Positions 32,982-44,410 of a DNA stretch of 64,000 bases are shown here, piece by piece (the stretch's first letter is position 1; each line of letters starts with the position of its first letter). This DNA is from JAIBAC01 sp046331095 (GTDB lineage Bacteria > Actinomycetota > Acidimicrobiia > UBA2766): the NCBI GenBank assembly GCA_046331095.1, contig JAXLRM010000003.1, positions 744,001-808,000 of the forward strand, given 5' to 3'. The notes below the pieces were generated by a model. It did no database searches. It was not told the origin of the DNA and was given only the letters and a program-made list of their open reading frames with translations. The translations under genes were made by a program, and so were the position numbers.

Positions 32982-35900
32982 CTAGGGGGTCACCGAGACC
33001 TGGATCTCGGGGCTGATGAGCGGGAGTGTGAAGCCCTCGTAGTCCGTCGCGCCGTAACCGGGCACGACACTGGAGAACAACACCTCGTCCTCGATCTCGA
33101 GAGGCTGCTGATCGTCGTCGAAACTCGCCTGGTAGTTACAGAACCCGAACGCGTACCCGAACAGCGAACCCGGCCTGGAACCGATACAGAAGCTCAACCC
33201 CCGCAGGTACGCCGTATCGGGCGACGACCCGATACCAACCGTCGCCCACAACCCGAAGTGAGCCCACTTGAGGTTCAGATACGTCCCGCCCGGGTTGATG
33301 ATGTCGGCCTGGATGAAGTTCATCGCCCCCGTCCACACCGGCTTGCCGAAGAACAACGCCCGGTTCACGTTCAACGGCGCAACCAACGCCGCGTCGGGAT
33401 CGGTGTTGGTCAGGATGATCCCCGGAGGAGAACCCTGGTGCACGTAGTTGAGCTGGTGCGCGTACGTCGACGTGTCACCGTCAGGATCGAAATAGCACGG
33501 CACACCGTCGTGGTCGGCATCACCGGTACACGGCGCCCACACGTCGAGGTCGTACTCGACGAGGGCGACGTCGTACTTGTCCCACCCGCTGCAGTTGGTC
33601 GAGGTCGCGGCGTCGTCGCAGAGGCGCACCTCGGGCCGGTACGCACCCGTCGCGTTGTAACCCGCCGCGAAGTTGTGGCTCCGTGGTGACGTCGCCCCAC
33701 CGATGTGGTCGATCGCCGAGGTCACACCACCGGGCCCGTTCAGACGCCACTCGATGTCGTAGCTGTTCTGGTCCGTCGGCGTGAAGTAGTTGCCCAGGCA
33801 CAAGATCCCGAGCCCACACGAATCGATGTTCGCGTTCAGCGTCAGCGGATTGTTCGAGCGGACGTCCTTGGGCCCCGCACCACAGATGAACACCGTCGAG
33901 TCGTGGGGGTTCCAGCAGTCCATCTGGGCACGCAACTGGACGCTGTTGACGTCGTAGTCGGCGGCGAGGCCGAGGATCGACCAGTCGTCCCAGAGGCCGA
34001 CAGCACCGTCGACGCCGACGGCGCGGGCCTTGATCGTGTAGGCACCGGCCGCCGTGTACTGGTGGGTGGTCGTGGCGGTACCCGAGGTGCCGCTCAAGCC
34101 GGTGGTGGTGTCGTCGATGGTGCCGTTGCCGTCGAAGTCCCACTCGACGCTGGCCACGTCGACCCCGAAGGAGTCGCTGTAGCTCATGTTCATCGTCACG
34201 ACGTCGGCCGTGCTGGCGTCAGGGCTGCCGTGGATGCACGCCGGGTAGATCCCGAAGCACGGGTTCGGGTTGTCGACCGTCGCCGACGGACCCCCGGCGT
34301 CGTAGTCGTACTCCACGAGTGCGACGTCGTAGGCGTCCCAGCTCGAGCAGTTCGTCGAGCTGGCTGCGTCGTCGCAGAGGCGCACCAGTGGCTTGTAGGC
34401 ACCGGCGGCCGCGTAGCCCGACGGGAAGGCACGCGTGCGGTCGGCACCGCCGCCGATCGCCTCGATCACGTGCGGGGTCCCGTCACCGAGGTCCCACTCG
34501 ATGTCGTAGTCGTTGATGTCGCTCGGCGTGAAGTAGTTACCCACGCACAGGGCACCGCAGGTGTCGATGTCGGCCTTGAGCAGCACGCTGCTGTTCACCC
34601 GCACGTCAGGCGCACCGGCGCAGGCGATCCCGAGCGTCGAGGTGTGGGGGTCGGGGCACTGCATCTGCGCCCGGACCTGGGTCGCGTTGACGTCGTAATC
34701 GGCGCCGATGCCGAGGATCTTCCAGTTGTCCCAGGTGCCGACGACCCCGTCGGAGCCGATCGCCCGCGCCTTGATCGTGTACGTCCCGGCGCTGCCGTAC
34801 TGGTGCGTGGTCGAGGCGGTACCCGACGTGCCGCTCACCGCTGTGGTGTCGTCCACGCTGCCGTTGCCGTCGAAGTCCCACTGGACGCTGGCGACCGACA
34901 CCCCGAAGGCATCGCTGTAGTCGGCGCTCATCTGGACTACGTCAGCGGTGGTGGCGTCGGGCGCGCCCCCGATGCACGCCGGGTAGATCCCGTAGCAGGG
35001 GTTCGGCATGTTCACCGAGACCGACGGGCCGTCGGTGTCGAGGTCGACGGGGACGAAGGCGATGTCCTGCTTGTCCCAGCCCGAGCGCTGGTTCGAGATG
35101 TCCACGGTGCGCACCTGCGGCTGCCAGTTGCCGATCACGCCGTAGTTGTGGGTGACCGATCCGCTGTTGCCGCCGCCGGTGGTCTGGTCGACCGTGCCGT
35201 TGCCGTCGAAGTCCCACTCGTACGCGGTGACACCGACGTCGTCGCTCCCGGAGGCGTTGAGCGTGAACGTGGCGTTCGAGCGGCCGTCAGGGGATCCCCC
35301 GGCGCAGTTGCCGAGGATCTGGTAGCACGGTGACCACCACTCCATCGTCGCCGACGGCGGGTCGTCGACCACGTCGAGGTCCACCTCGCCGCCGAGGATG
35401 TCGAACTTGTCCCAACCGCCACACCCGGCGTTGTCGCAGAACCGGGCCGCCGGCCGGTAGACGCCCTCGGTGTAGAAGTGCGTGGCGCTGCGCGAGCCCG
35501 ACGCCGAGTTGAGCGGTCCGAACGTATCGGTCTGGTCCGGGTTGCCGTCGGCGTCCCAGTCCCACTGCACCGAAACGATCCGGCTCCCGGCGTAGTTGTC
35601 GGAGTCGCTGTAGTCGGCGTTGAGGGTGAAGGTCTGCGGGGTGCCGTCGGGGCTGCCCACGACGCAGGTAAGAATGAACTTGCACGGCGACCACCACTGC
35701 ATGGTCGCCGACGGCGGCGAGTTGTTCGCGATGTCGAGGTCGTACTCGACGAGAGCGACATCCCACTTGTCCCAATCGGAACAGGTCGTCAACGCCGTGT
35801 TGCAGACCCTCACCTCCGGCCGCGTCGCCTGCGCCGCCCCGTAGCTCCAGGTCACGTTCGCGTTCGACTCGTTGACGTTGTTGGTGGTGAAGGTCAGTAC

Positions 35901-36275
35901 CGTGCCCGGGCTCGACGAGTCGTTCGGCTTGAACTGCACCTTGATGTTGGAACTGCCGATGTCGCCGTTGCAGCCCCCGTCGAAGACCCCGCAGCCGTTC
36001 AGGTCGGCCGACAAGGTGACGGGAACGCCCACGAGGGCGTCGGGTGATCCCGCCCCGCAGATCCCCAACGTGTCCGTGTGGGGGTTCCAGCAGTGCATCG
36101 ACGCCTCACGCTCGGCCGCCTGCGCCGGGCTCGACGCGAACATCGCGACGACGAAACCGCCCGCCACGGCGAGCAGCAGGCCGAGCACGATCCGAATTGA
36201 TCGGGTCCGGATCCTGCCCGTCGTGGACTCGGCTTCGGTCTGTCCCGTGGTGAGCGTCGTCTGCCCGTCCGTCAT
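32982..36275 (-). CDS. large secreted multi-domain PKD-like repeat protein
   Basis: A 1097-residue protein with a basic N-terminus and signal helix (IVLGLLLAVAGGFVVAMFA) ending near AQAA. The mature part is built from about seven modules of 110-150 residues. Modules recur with a C-x-n-C start (for example WWSPCKFILTC, NPCYGIYPAC, CWNPHTDTLGIC), G(S/A)PDA, then an immunoglobulin-like beta unit with VQWDFDGNGSVDDTT and a later GxWDxW. The DxDGNG loops fit PKD domains and may bind calcium; paired cysteines suggest disulfides. There is no LPxTG or terminal membrane helix, so it is probably released or loosely surface-bound. Function unknown, possibly adhesion. Confidence 0.8.
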   Translation of the reverse strand: MTDGQTTLTTGQTEAESTTGRIRTRSIRIVLGLLLAVAGGFVVAMFASSPAQAAEREASMHCWNPHTDTLGICGAGSPDALVGVPVTLSADLNGCGVFDGGCNGDIGSSNIKVQFKPNDSSSPGTVLTFTTNNVNESNANVTWSYGAAQATRPEVRVCNTALTTCSDWDKWDVALVEYDLDIANNSPPSATMQWWSPCKFILTCVVGSPDGTPQTFTLNADYSDSDNYAGSRIVSVQWDWDADGNPDQTDTFGPLNSASGSRSATHFYTEGVYRPAARFCDNAGCGGWDKFDILGGEVDLDVVDDPPSATMEWWSPCYQILGNCAGGSPDGRSNATFTLNASGSDDVGVTAYEWDFDGNGTVDQTTGGGNSGSVTHNYGVIGNWQPQVRTVDISNQRSGWDKQDIAFVPVDLDTDGPSVSVNMPNPCYGIYPACIGGAPDATTADVVQMSADYSDAFGVSVASVQWDFDGNGSVDDTTAVSGTSGTASTTHQYGSAGTYTIKARAIGSDGVVGTWDNWKILGIGADYDVNATQVRAQMQCPDPHTSTLGIACAGAPDVRVNSSVLLKADIDTCGALCVGNYFTPSDINDYDIEWDLGDGTPHVIEAIGGGADRTRAFPSGYAAAGAYKPLVRLCDDAASSTNCSSWDAYDVALVEYDYDAGGPSATVDNPNPCFGIYPACIHGSPDASTADVVTMNMSYSDSFGVDVASVEWDFDGNGTIDDTTTGLSGTSGTATTTHQYTAAGAYTIKARAVGVDGAVGLWDDWSILGLAADYDVNSVQLRAQMDCWNPHDSTVFICGAGPKDVRSNNPLTLNANIDSCGLGILCLGNYFTPTDQNSYDIEWRLNGPGGVTSAIDHIGGATSPRSHNFAAGYNATGAYRPEVRLCDDAATSTNCSGWDKYDVALVEYDLDVWAPCTGDADHDGVPCYFDPDGDTSTYAHQLNYVHQGSPPGIILTNTDPDAALVAPLNVNRALFFGKPVWTGAMNFIQADIINPGGTYLNLKWAHFGLWATVGIGSSPDTAYLRGLSFCIGSRPGSLFGYAFGFCNYQASFDDDQQPLEIEDEVLFSSVVPGYGATDYEGFTLPLISPEIQVSVTP

Positions 36276-36549
36276 CTCCGTCGCCTCCCTGCGCCACGAA
36301 CTCTCGTGGTAGCCGAAATGGATTTCGCCCTCGGTGTCCGGGGACGCTCACCGCGCATGGTCCACCGGGCTTCTTCATAGTCAGGTTCACCATCATGGCC
36401 CCACGGCCCTCCGGTTTCCTCAGGCAACACTCAGAAGTACCGCTTTCGGGGACGGTCCCGAGCCGTCACTCACGCTCGGTCGGGCCATCTCGCTCCACGC
36501 GGCCGCAGATACCCTCGATCTATCTCGACCCTCGAGACAGACTCGAAAG

Positions 36550-37437
36550 TCAGGGTTGTGGTATCCAGGGAGTCGGGGCCGTATCCGGATTCGCGAGCTC
36601 GGAGAGGAGCCAAACGGCGAGTACGGTGGCGTGGGGACTGCCGGCACCGCCGGCGCTCCCGTGGCGCCACGACCCGTCCGGGCGCTGGACGGCGATCACA
36701 TCTGCGGCCCAGTCCTCCTCGATGCGATCGGCGTGGCCGCTGTACGCGAGCATCGCCATCGCCTCGATAGCGAGGTCCCCTGCCCCGTTGCCGAAGGCGC
36801 GCTCGGACTCGACGCTCTCCACGAGCGCACCCGCCCAGCGATCCGACAGGTCCCTTGCCGTGGCCTCACCGATGCAGTCGTGCTCGCGCAGCCACTGCAG
36901 CGCCAACACGGCATGCGTGCGTTCGTACCCGCCCAGGTCGACAGCGCGCTGGAGTAGCTCCAGGTAGCCGTCCGGGAGGGGAACCTGGTCGCATGCGAGC
37001 GCCGGGCCCGTGATCCGGTCGACCTCGTCCTCCAAGCCGTCCAGGTCAGTTCGAGTGATGGTGACGTCGGGATCCACGAGGCGCAGGTACACGCGCATCT
37101 GCGATGCTCCCTCCCCTTCTGCAGCCACTACCCGGGCTTGGTCGACGAGATCCGGGGGGATGCCGGCTCCGAAGCGTCGGCGCAGGTAATCCATGAGCAG
37201 TGCCACGTAGGGCGGCAGCGTCGTACCCCGGGCCATGAGCCAGTCGTGCCCACTACCGGCGGCATCGGCGAGCTCCTCGCGACGGCTCGTGGTCCACTCG
37301 GGATGCGGGCCCTGCGGGCCCGGGCCCGACGTTGACTGGCCATCCCCCGCATCACTTGCCCCACACGCGCCTACGACCAGCACGATCGACAGGGCGAGAC
37401 ACGCGCTCTTGCGCCGGTGGCCTCGCCCAGGATTCAC
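36550..37437 (-). CDS. predicted lipoprotein with toroid-like C-terminal region
   Basis: A 295-residue protein starting at a GTG, with a lipobox signal (ACLALSIVLVVGAC, Cys25) and therefore probably lipid-anchored. The mature part is mainly alpha-helical. The C-terminus contains VIAVQRPDGSWRHGSAGGAGSPHATVLAVWLLSEL, which resembles a single repeat of the alpha/alpha toroid found in squalene/terpenoid cyclase-type proteins. That resemblance is weak, and no catalytic motif is visible. It sits between prfB and the PKD-like protein on the same strand, and the 274-bp gap on its downstream side shows no gene. Confidence 0.6.
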   Translation of the reverse strand: MNPGRGHRRKSACLALSIVLVVGACGASDAGDGQSTSGPGPQGPHPEWTTSRREELADAAGSGHDWLMARGTTLPPYVALLMDYLRRRFGAGIPPDLVDQARVVAAEGEGASQMRVYLRLVDPDVTITRTDLDGLEDEVDRITGPALACDQVPLPDGYLELLQRAVDLGGYERTHAVLALQWLREHDCIGEATARDLSDRWAGALVESVESERAFGNGAGDLAIEAMAMLAYSGHADRIEEDWAADVIAVQRPDGSWRHGSAGGAGSPHATVLAVWLLSELANPDTAPTPWIPQP

Positions 37438-37471
37438 GTGGAACGGACCTCGACCTGCCTCGATGTCAGCC

Positions 37472-38599
37472 TCAACTCGACCCCGAGGCTTTCTGGCTCT
37501 CCTCCTCCCGGCGGCGACGGAGCCACGCCTCGATGAAGTCGTCGATCTCGCCGTCGAGGACCCGGTTCACGTCGCCGGTCTCGTGGTCGGTGCGCAGGTC
37601 CTTGATCATCTGGTACGGGGCGAGGACGTAGGAGCGGATCTGGGAGCCGAAGCCGATGTTGGACTTCTCGCCCCGGATCGAGTCGATCTCGGCCTGGCGC
37701 TCCTGCCGGCGCAGCGCCGCGAGACGGGCCTGCAGGATCTGCATCGCCTTGGCCTTGTTCTGCATCTGCGAGCGCTCGTTCTGGCACGCCACCACCACGC
37801 CGGTGGGCAGGTGGGTGATCCGCACCGCCGAGTCGGTCACGTTGACGTGCTGGCCCCCGGCGCCGCTGGAGCGGTAGGTGTCTATGCGGAGGTCCTCGTC
37901 GTCGATCTCGACGGCGTCGTCGCCCGCGTCGAATACCGGGATCACGTCGACGGAGGTGAAACTCGTGTGGCGGCGGTTCGCCGAGTCGAACGGCGACATG
38001 CGCACGAGGCGGTGCACCCCGCGCTCGGACAGCACGCTCCCGTACGCGTAGCGGCCCTTGAGCATCAACGTCGCCGACTTCAGACCCGCCTCTTCACCGG
38101 GCTGGTACTCGTCGATCTCGGCGTCGAAGCCCGCGTGCTCGGCCCAGCGCAGGTACATGCGCAACAGCATCTCGCCCCAGTCCTGGGACTCGGTGCCGCC
38201 TTCGCCTGGGTGGATCGAAACGATCGCGTCGCGCTCGTCGTAGTCGCCGAAGAAGAGGCTGCGCTGCTCGAGAGCGTGGAGGCGCTCGTCGAGGCTGCCG
38301 AGGGTGGCGACCGCCTCGGCGTGCGTGCCGTCGTCGCCCGCCTCACGGGCGAGCTCGTCGAGGGTCCGCGCGTCGTCGAGGAGCTCGCGCAGGCGCCCGA
38401 GCAGTTCCAGGTCCCCCTGCGCTGTCGCGAGCTCCTTGGTGAGCTTGCGGGCCCGCTCGGCGTCGTCCCACAGGCCCGGTGCTCCCGCCTGGTCACCGAG
38501 GTCGGCGACCCTCGCCTCGAGGCCGTCCTCGTCGAGGTAGTCGGCGGCCGCGGCGATGCGCGCCTGCGCCGCCACGAACCGGGCTGTCAGGTCTTCCAT
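37472..38599 (-). CDS. prfB: peptide chain release factor 2
   Basis: Recognises UGA and UAA stop codons. The 375 residues contain the RF2 anticodon-like SPF motif (RMSPFDSANRRHTSF) and the catalytic GGQ loop (SSGAGGQHVNVTDSAVRITH). The N-terminal helical domain reads continuously from the ATG (EDLTARFVAAQARIAAAADYL onward), and there is no internal UGA. The programmed +1 frameshift used for autoregulation in many bacteria is therefore absent. It lies 54 bases downstream of secA, the widely conserved secA-prfB order. Confidence 0.96.
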   Translation of the reverse strand: MEDLTARFVAAQARIAAAADYLDEDGLEARVADLGDQAGAPGLWDDAERARKLTKELATAQGDLELLGRLRELLDDARTLDELAREAGDDGTHAEAVATLGSLDERLHALEQRSLFFGDYDERDAIVSIHPGEGGTESQDWGEMLLRMYLRWAEHAGFDAEIDEYQPGEEAGLKSATLMLKGRYAYGSVLSERGVHRLVRMSPFDSANRRHTSFTSVDVIPVFDAGDDAVEIDDEDLRIDTYRSSGAGGQHVNVTDSAVRITHLPTGVVVACQNERSQMQNKAKAMQILQARLAALRRQERQAEIDSIRGEKSNIGFGSQIRSYVLAPYQMIKDLRTDHETGDVNRVLDGEIDDFIEAWLRRRREEESQKASGSS

Positions 38600-38653
38600 G
38601 GCTGCCGGATCCTACGTGAGCCCCGTCCCCGTCGCCGCCCAGGTCGGGCCACG

Positions 38654-41320
<2,667 letters not shown>

Positions 41321-41477
41321 CGGGGTCTCGCCTCTCGTGAATCGTGCTCGGATCGGGGCCGCAGCAAGGGGCCCCGACGTCAGAGGACGTGTTCGAGTGT
41401 AACGGCCTCGAGTGCTCCCCCAACCACGTGCGCGCGACACGTCCCACCCCCCGGGACCACACACGCGCACGCCCGAA

Positions 41478-42206
41478 TCAAGCGAGACTGATCCAGCCGG
41501 CCTTGACGCCACGCGCGACGGCTTCGGTGCGCGAGTGGGCACCGAGTTTGCCGCATATGTTGCGCACGTGGTTCTTCACCGTGTTCTCCGACAGATGGAG
41601 GTTGTCGGCGATCCGACGGTTGGACCAGCCCTCGGCGACACAACCGAGCACCTCGGTCTCGCGTTTGGTGAGGGCAGCCGGGCCGGACCCGTGGCCGGCG
41701 AGCGTCGACATGTGGGTGAACCCCGAGACCAACTTGGTGGCCATCTGCGGTGAGAACGACGACTCGCCGCGAGCCGCCGAGCGCACGGCGTCCGCGACGG
41801 CGTCGATGGCGATCTCCTTGAGGAGATAGCCGACCGCCCCCGCCTTGACCGCGCCGTAGAGGTCACCGTCGTCGTCGGAGACGGTCAACATGACGACGCT
41901 GACCGCGGGGTCGGCGCTCAGGAGCTCGGCGGCGACGTCGATGCCCGATCCGTCGGGTAGGCGCACGTCGACGAGGGCGACGTCGACCCGGTCCGGGTGC
42001 TTCGAGGCGAGCTCGGCGATCGAACCCACCTCGGCGACGACGCTCATGTCGGGCTCTTCGTCGATGACGCTGCGCATGCCACGCCGGAACACCGCGTGGT
42101 CGTCGACGAGGAGGACACGCGTTGGTGCGGCCGCGTCGGCGGCGGACACGGCGACGGGCGCGACGGCCGGGAACGAGAGGTGAGGGCGTCTCATCGGTCG
42201 CGCCAT
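41478..42206 (-). CDS. NarL/DegU-type response regulator with LuxR helix-turn-helix
   Basis: The 242-residue product from 42206 has a receiver domain (RVLLVDDHAVFRRGMRS with the acidic pair, phosphoacceptor Asp in VALVDVRLPDGSGID, and the VGYLLKE lysine region). It ends in a LuxR DNA-binding domain (LTKRETEVLGCVAEGWSNRRIADNLHLSENTVKNHVRNICGKL). A roughly 25-residue N-terminal extension precedes the receiver; an internal ATG at 42194 is possible. No sensor kinase is adjacent, so it is an orphan here. In Bacillus the similar regulator degU sits beside the comF operon, and here comF is 0.4 kb upstream. Confidence 0.9.
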   Translation of the reverse strand: MARPMRRPHLSFPAVAPVAVSAADAAAPTRVLLVDDHAVFRRGMRSVIDEEPDMSVVAEVGSIAELASKHPDRVDVALVDVRLPDGSGIDVAAELLSADPAVSVVMLTVSDDDGDLYGAVKAGAVGYLLKEIAIDAVADAVRSAARGESSFSPQMATKLVSGFTHMSTLAGHGSGPAALTKRETEVLGCVAEGWSNRRIADNLHLSENTVKNHVRNICGKLGAHSRTEAVARGVKAGWISLA

Positions 42207-42293
42207 CGTACCGCCTGCGCGCGCAGCGCGATTCCACGCCCACCCTCTGCGCTTCACGTGATCCGACCGACCCAGCGCGTGCGCGGCTCGCAC

Positions 42294-42494
42294 CTAATCG
42301 AGAGACAGGCGGCGCAGCATCGACGCGGCAACCCGGTCGGCGTCGACGGGGTAGCTGTGCGCGCGGATGTCGTCGGCGATGCGGAGAACGCGCTGCTGGC
42401 GCAACCGCACGCGTTCTGCGTGGACGTTGGCGTTGAGCGGCGCAGCTCGCACGATGTCGAACTCGCGCAGATCCAGTGTTGCAGCCATGCTCAT
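42294..42494 (-). CDS. FlgM-like anti-sigma factor homologue, tentative
   Basis: A 66-residue polar helical protein starting MSMAATLDLREFDIV. Its C-terminal half (RVLRIADDIRAHSYPVDADRVAASMLRRLS) resembles the conserved FlgM ending, in which a helix, a Tyr-x-Val-Asp turn and a final helix bind sigma-28. The N-terminal part is divergent. Support comes from position: it lies between comF and secA, where Bacillus carries flgM. No flagellar gene or sigma-28 gene is in this window. GGAAG precedes the ATG. It could instead be a short protein of unrelated function. Confidence 0.55.
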   Translation of the reverse strand: MSMAATLDLREFDIVRAAPLNANVHAERVRLRQQRVLRIADDIRAHSYPVDADRVAASMLRRLSLD

Positions 42495-42584
42495 TCGCGT
42501 ACTTCCGTATCACCTGTGCCGGGGGCGGGCCCGGCCACTCACCGGACCCGCAGACACATGAGACATCGGCGTTTGCCTGCGTTT

Positions 42585-43247
42585 TCATGTCTGCGCCCGT
42601 GGACACATTCGGTCCGGGTCGTGCGGCCCATCCACGCGTGAGCTGATCGGCGCTGCGCTCACGACCGCGGTCGACACCGCGCATCCGTGCGCGACGAGGG
42701 CGCGACGAGCGGCGGCAAGCGTGGTGCCCGTCGTGACGACGTCGTCGACGACGAGGCACGCCGGTGGTGGGACCCCGGCGACGAGGTACCGGAACGGACG
42801 CGGGGCGACGCGCGCGGCCCTGTCGTGCGCGTCCTGCTGGGCCGGTCCGGGCCGCCGTACGAGCGGGGAGGCCACCGCGAGACCGAGCTCGGCGGCGAGA
42901 GCAGCGGCGATCACGGCGGCCGGGTCGTAGCCACGCTTGCGCACCCTCGCAGCGGTCGTGGGGGCCGGCACCACGGCGTCGGGCACGGCAAAGCCTGCCG
43001 CCTCGACGACGAGCGCGAGCATCGGCGCGAGCGCACCGGCGACCGCAGGGGCGTCGCGGTACTTGAGGGCCAGCACACAGCGGCGCAACGCGCCGCTGTG
43101 GCGGCCGAGTGCCACCGCCGGGCGCAGACGCGCCGGCAGCGGCGGCGGCGCCACGAACGCGGCACGGCAGCTCCCGCACAACACCGCGCCCGGTCGGTCG
43201 CATCCAGCGCATCGGGTCGGAAGGAGGCTCTTCGCCCGCGACCTCAT
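42585..43247 (-). CDS. comFC: ComF family phosphoribosyltransferase-like protein
   Basis: A 220-residue protein with an N-terminal zinc-finger region (CAGCDRPGAVLCGSC) and a type I phosphoribosyltransferase core: VVPAPTTAARVRKRGYDPA, ARVAPRPFRY and the PRPP-binding loop CLVVDDVVTTGTTLAAARRAL. ComFC (GntX) proteins act in natural transformation; the core suggests nucleotide handling but no reaction is firmly established. Helicase and ComFB partners are not adjacent. It starts the leftward series toward the FlgM-like gene and secA. Confidence 0.88.
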   Translation of the reverse strand: MRSRAKSLLPTRCAGCDRPGAVLCGSCRAAFVAPPPLPARLRPAVALGRHSGALRRCVLALKYRDAPAVAGALAPMLALVVEAAGFAVPDAVVPAPTTAARVRKRGYDPAAVIAAALAAELGLAVASPLVRRPGPAQQDAHDRAARVAPRPFRYLVAGVPPPACLVVDDVVTTGTTLAAARRALVAHGCAVSTAVVSAAPISSRVDGPHDPDRMCPRAQT

Positions 43248-43317
43248 CGCGCCACGCTACGCCGCGCCTGTGACATCCAAGGTCGCCCGTAGGGGTCGAC
43301 CCGGCACGAGCCCGCAA

Positions 43318-43340
43318 CCCGGGTGCCCGGGTGCCCGGGC
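43318..43340. repeat. GC-rich palindromic repeat downstream of mtnA
   Basis: CCCGGGTG is repeated nearly three times, making overlapping CCCGGG palindromes nine bases past the mtnA stop. On the minus strand GCCCGGGCACCCGGGC could fold as a terminator hairpin, without a T-run. Confidence 0.4.
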
Positions 43341-43348
43341 ATGGAACG

Positions 43349-44410
43349 TCAGGCGAGCAGGGCGGCGAGGGCCTCGCCGTAGGGGGGGCGCGCGATGCCG
43401 GCTTCGGTGACGATCGCGGTGATCAGACGCGCGGGGGTCACGTCGAACGCCGGGTTGGCGACCACCTGACCCGTGGGGGCGACCTCTGTCGTGGCCACGA
43501 GGGTCACCTCCGACGGCGCCCGTTCCTCGATCGCGATGTGGCTGCCGCCGGGGCAGTCGAGGTCGATCGTCGACACGGGTGCGGCGACGAGGAACGGGAT
43601 CGCGTGCGCGGCCGCCGCGAGGGCCACGGCGTAGGTCCCGATCTTGTTGGCGGTGTCACCGTTGGCGGCGATACGGTCGGCGCCGACCACGCAGACGTCG
43701 ACGAGCCCGCGCGACATCAACGACGCCGCCGCCGAGTCGACGACGAGTGTGTTGGCAATACCTGCGCGGTCGAGCTCCCACGCGGTCAGGCGGGCGCCCT
43801 GGAGCACGGGTCGGGTCTCGTCCACCCATACGTGCACATCCTTGCCGGCCTCGACGGCCGCGCGGACGACCCCGAGCGCGGTGCCGTATCCCCCGGTGGC
43901 GAGGGCACCGGCGTTGCAGTGCGTCAGGACGTTGGCGCCGTCGCCCACGAGCTCGGCCCCGAGGGCGCCGAGACGGCGGCACGCGGCCCTCTCGGAGTCC
44001 GCAACGGCCGCGGCCGCGGCGACGGTGGCCGCCACGACCGCGTCGCGGTCCGATCCCGTGTCGGCTGCGGTGGTCGCCGCCGCCGCGACACGCTGCAGCG
44101 CCCACGCGAGGTTGACAGCGGTCGGACGCGTGGCGGCGAGCTCCTCCCCCGCGCTCAGGACGTCGCTGATCACTCCGGCGGGATCGCTTGCCCTGCTGCG
44201 CATCGCCGCCAGGGCGACGCCGTAACCAGCCGCGATCCCGATCGCGGGCGCGCCCCTGACGGCGAGATCGCGGATCGCGGCGGCGACCTCGGTCGGTGTG
44301 CCCAGGTGGAGCCACTCCTCGGTCGCGGGCAACAGACGCTGGTCCAGTAGGTCGACACCGGTACCGCTCCAGCGGACCGGGACGACGTCGAAGCCGTCGG
44401 GCACGCTCAC
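43349..44410 (-). CDS. mtnA: S-methyl-5-thioribose-1-phosphate isomerase
   Basis: Converts 5-methylthioribose 1-phosphate to methylthioribulose 1-phosphate in methionine salvage. The 353-residue protein has the family blocks LAVRGAPAIGIAAGYGVAL, TRPTAVNLAWAL, LTHCNAGALATGGYGTALGV (catalytic cysteine), WVDETRPVLQGARLTAWEL, VDVCVVGADRIAANGDTANKIGTY and the late AIEERAPSEVT. The GTG at 44410 overlaps the stop of the RuBisCO-like gene as GTGA, with GGGAGGG upstream. The upstream codon at 44428 is less likely. Confidence 0.94.
   Translation of the reverse strand: MSVPDGFDVVPVRWSGTGVDLLDQRLLPATEEWLHLGTPTEVAAAIRDLAVRGAPAIGIAAGYGVALAAMRSRASDPAGVISDVLSAGEELAATRPTAVNLAWALQRVAAAATTAADTGSDRDAVVAATVAAAAAVADSERAACRRLGALGAELVGDGANVLTHCNAGALATGGYGTALGVVRAAVEAGKDVHVWVDETRPVLQGARLTAWELDRAGIANTLVVDSAAASLMSRGLVDVCVVGADRIAANGDTANKIGTYAVALAAAAHAIPFLVAAPVSTIDLDCPGGSHIAIEERAPSEVTLVATTEVAPTGQVVANPAFDVTPARLITAIVTEAGIARPPYGEALAALLA

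Noticed and set aside
37472..38599. Programmed +1 frameshift in prfB
   Set aside because: The reading frame is continuous from the ATG through the SPF and GGQ motifs with no in-frame UGA.
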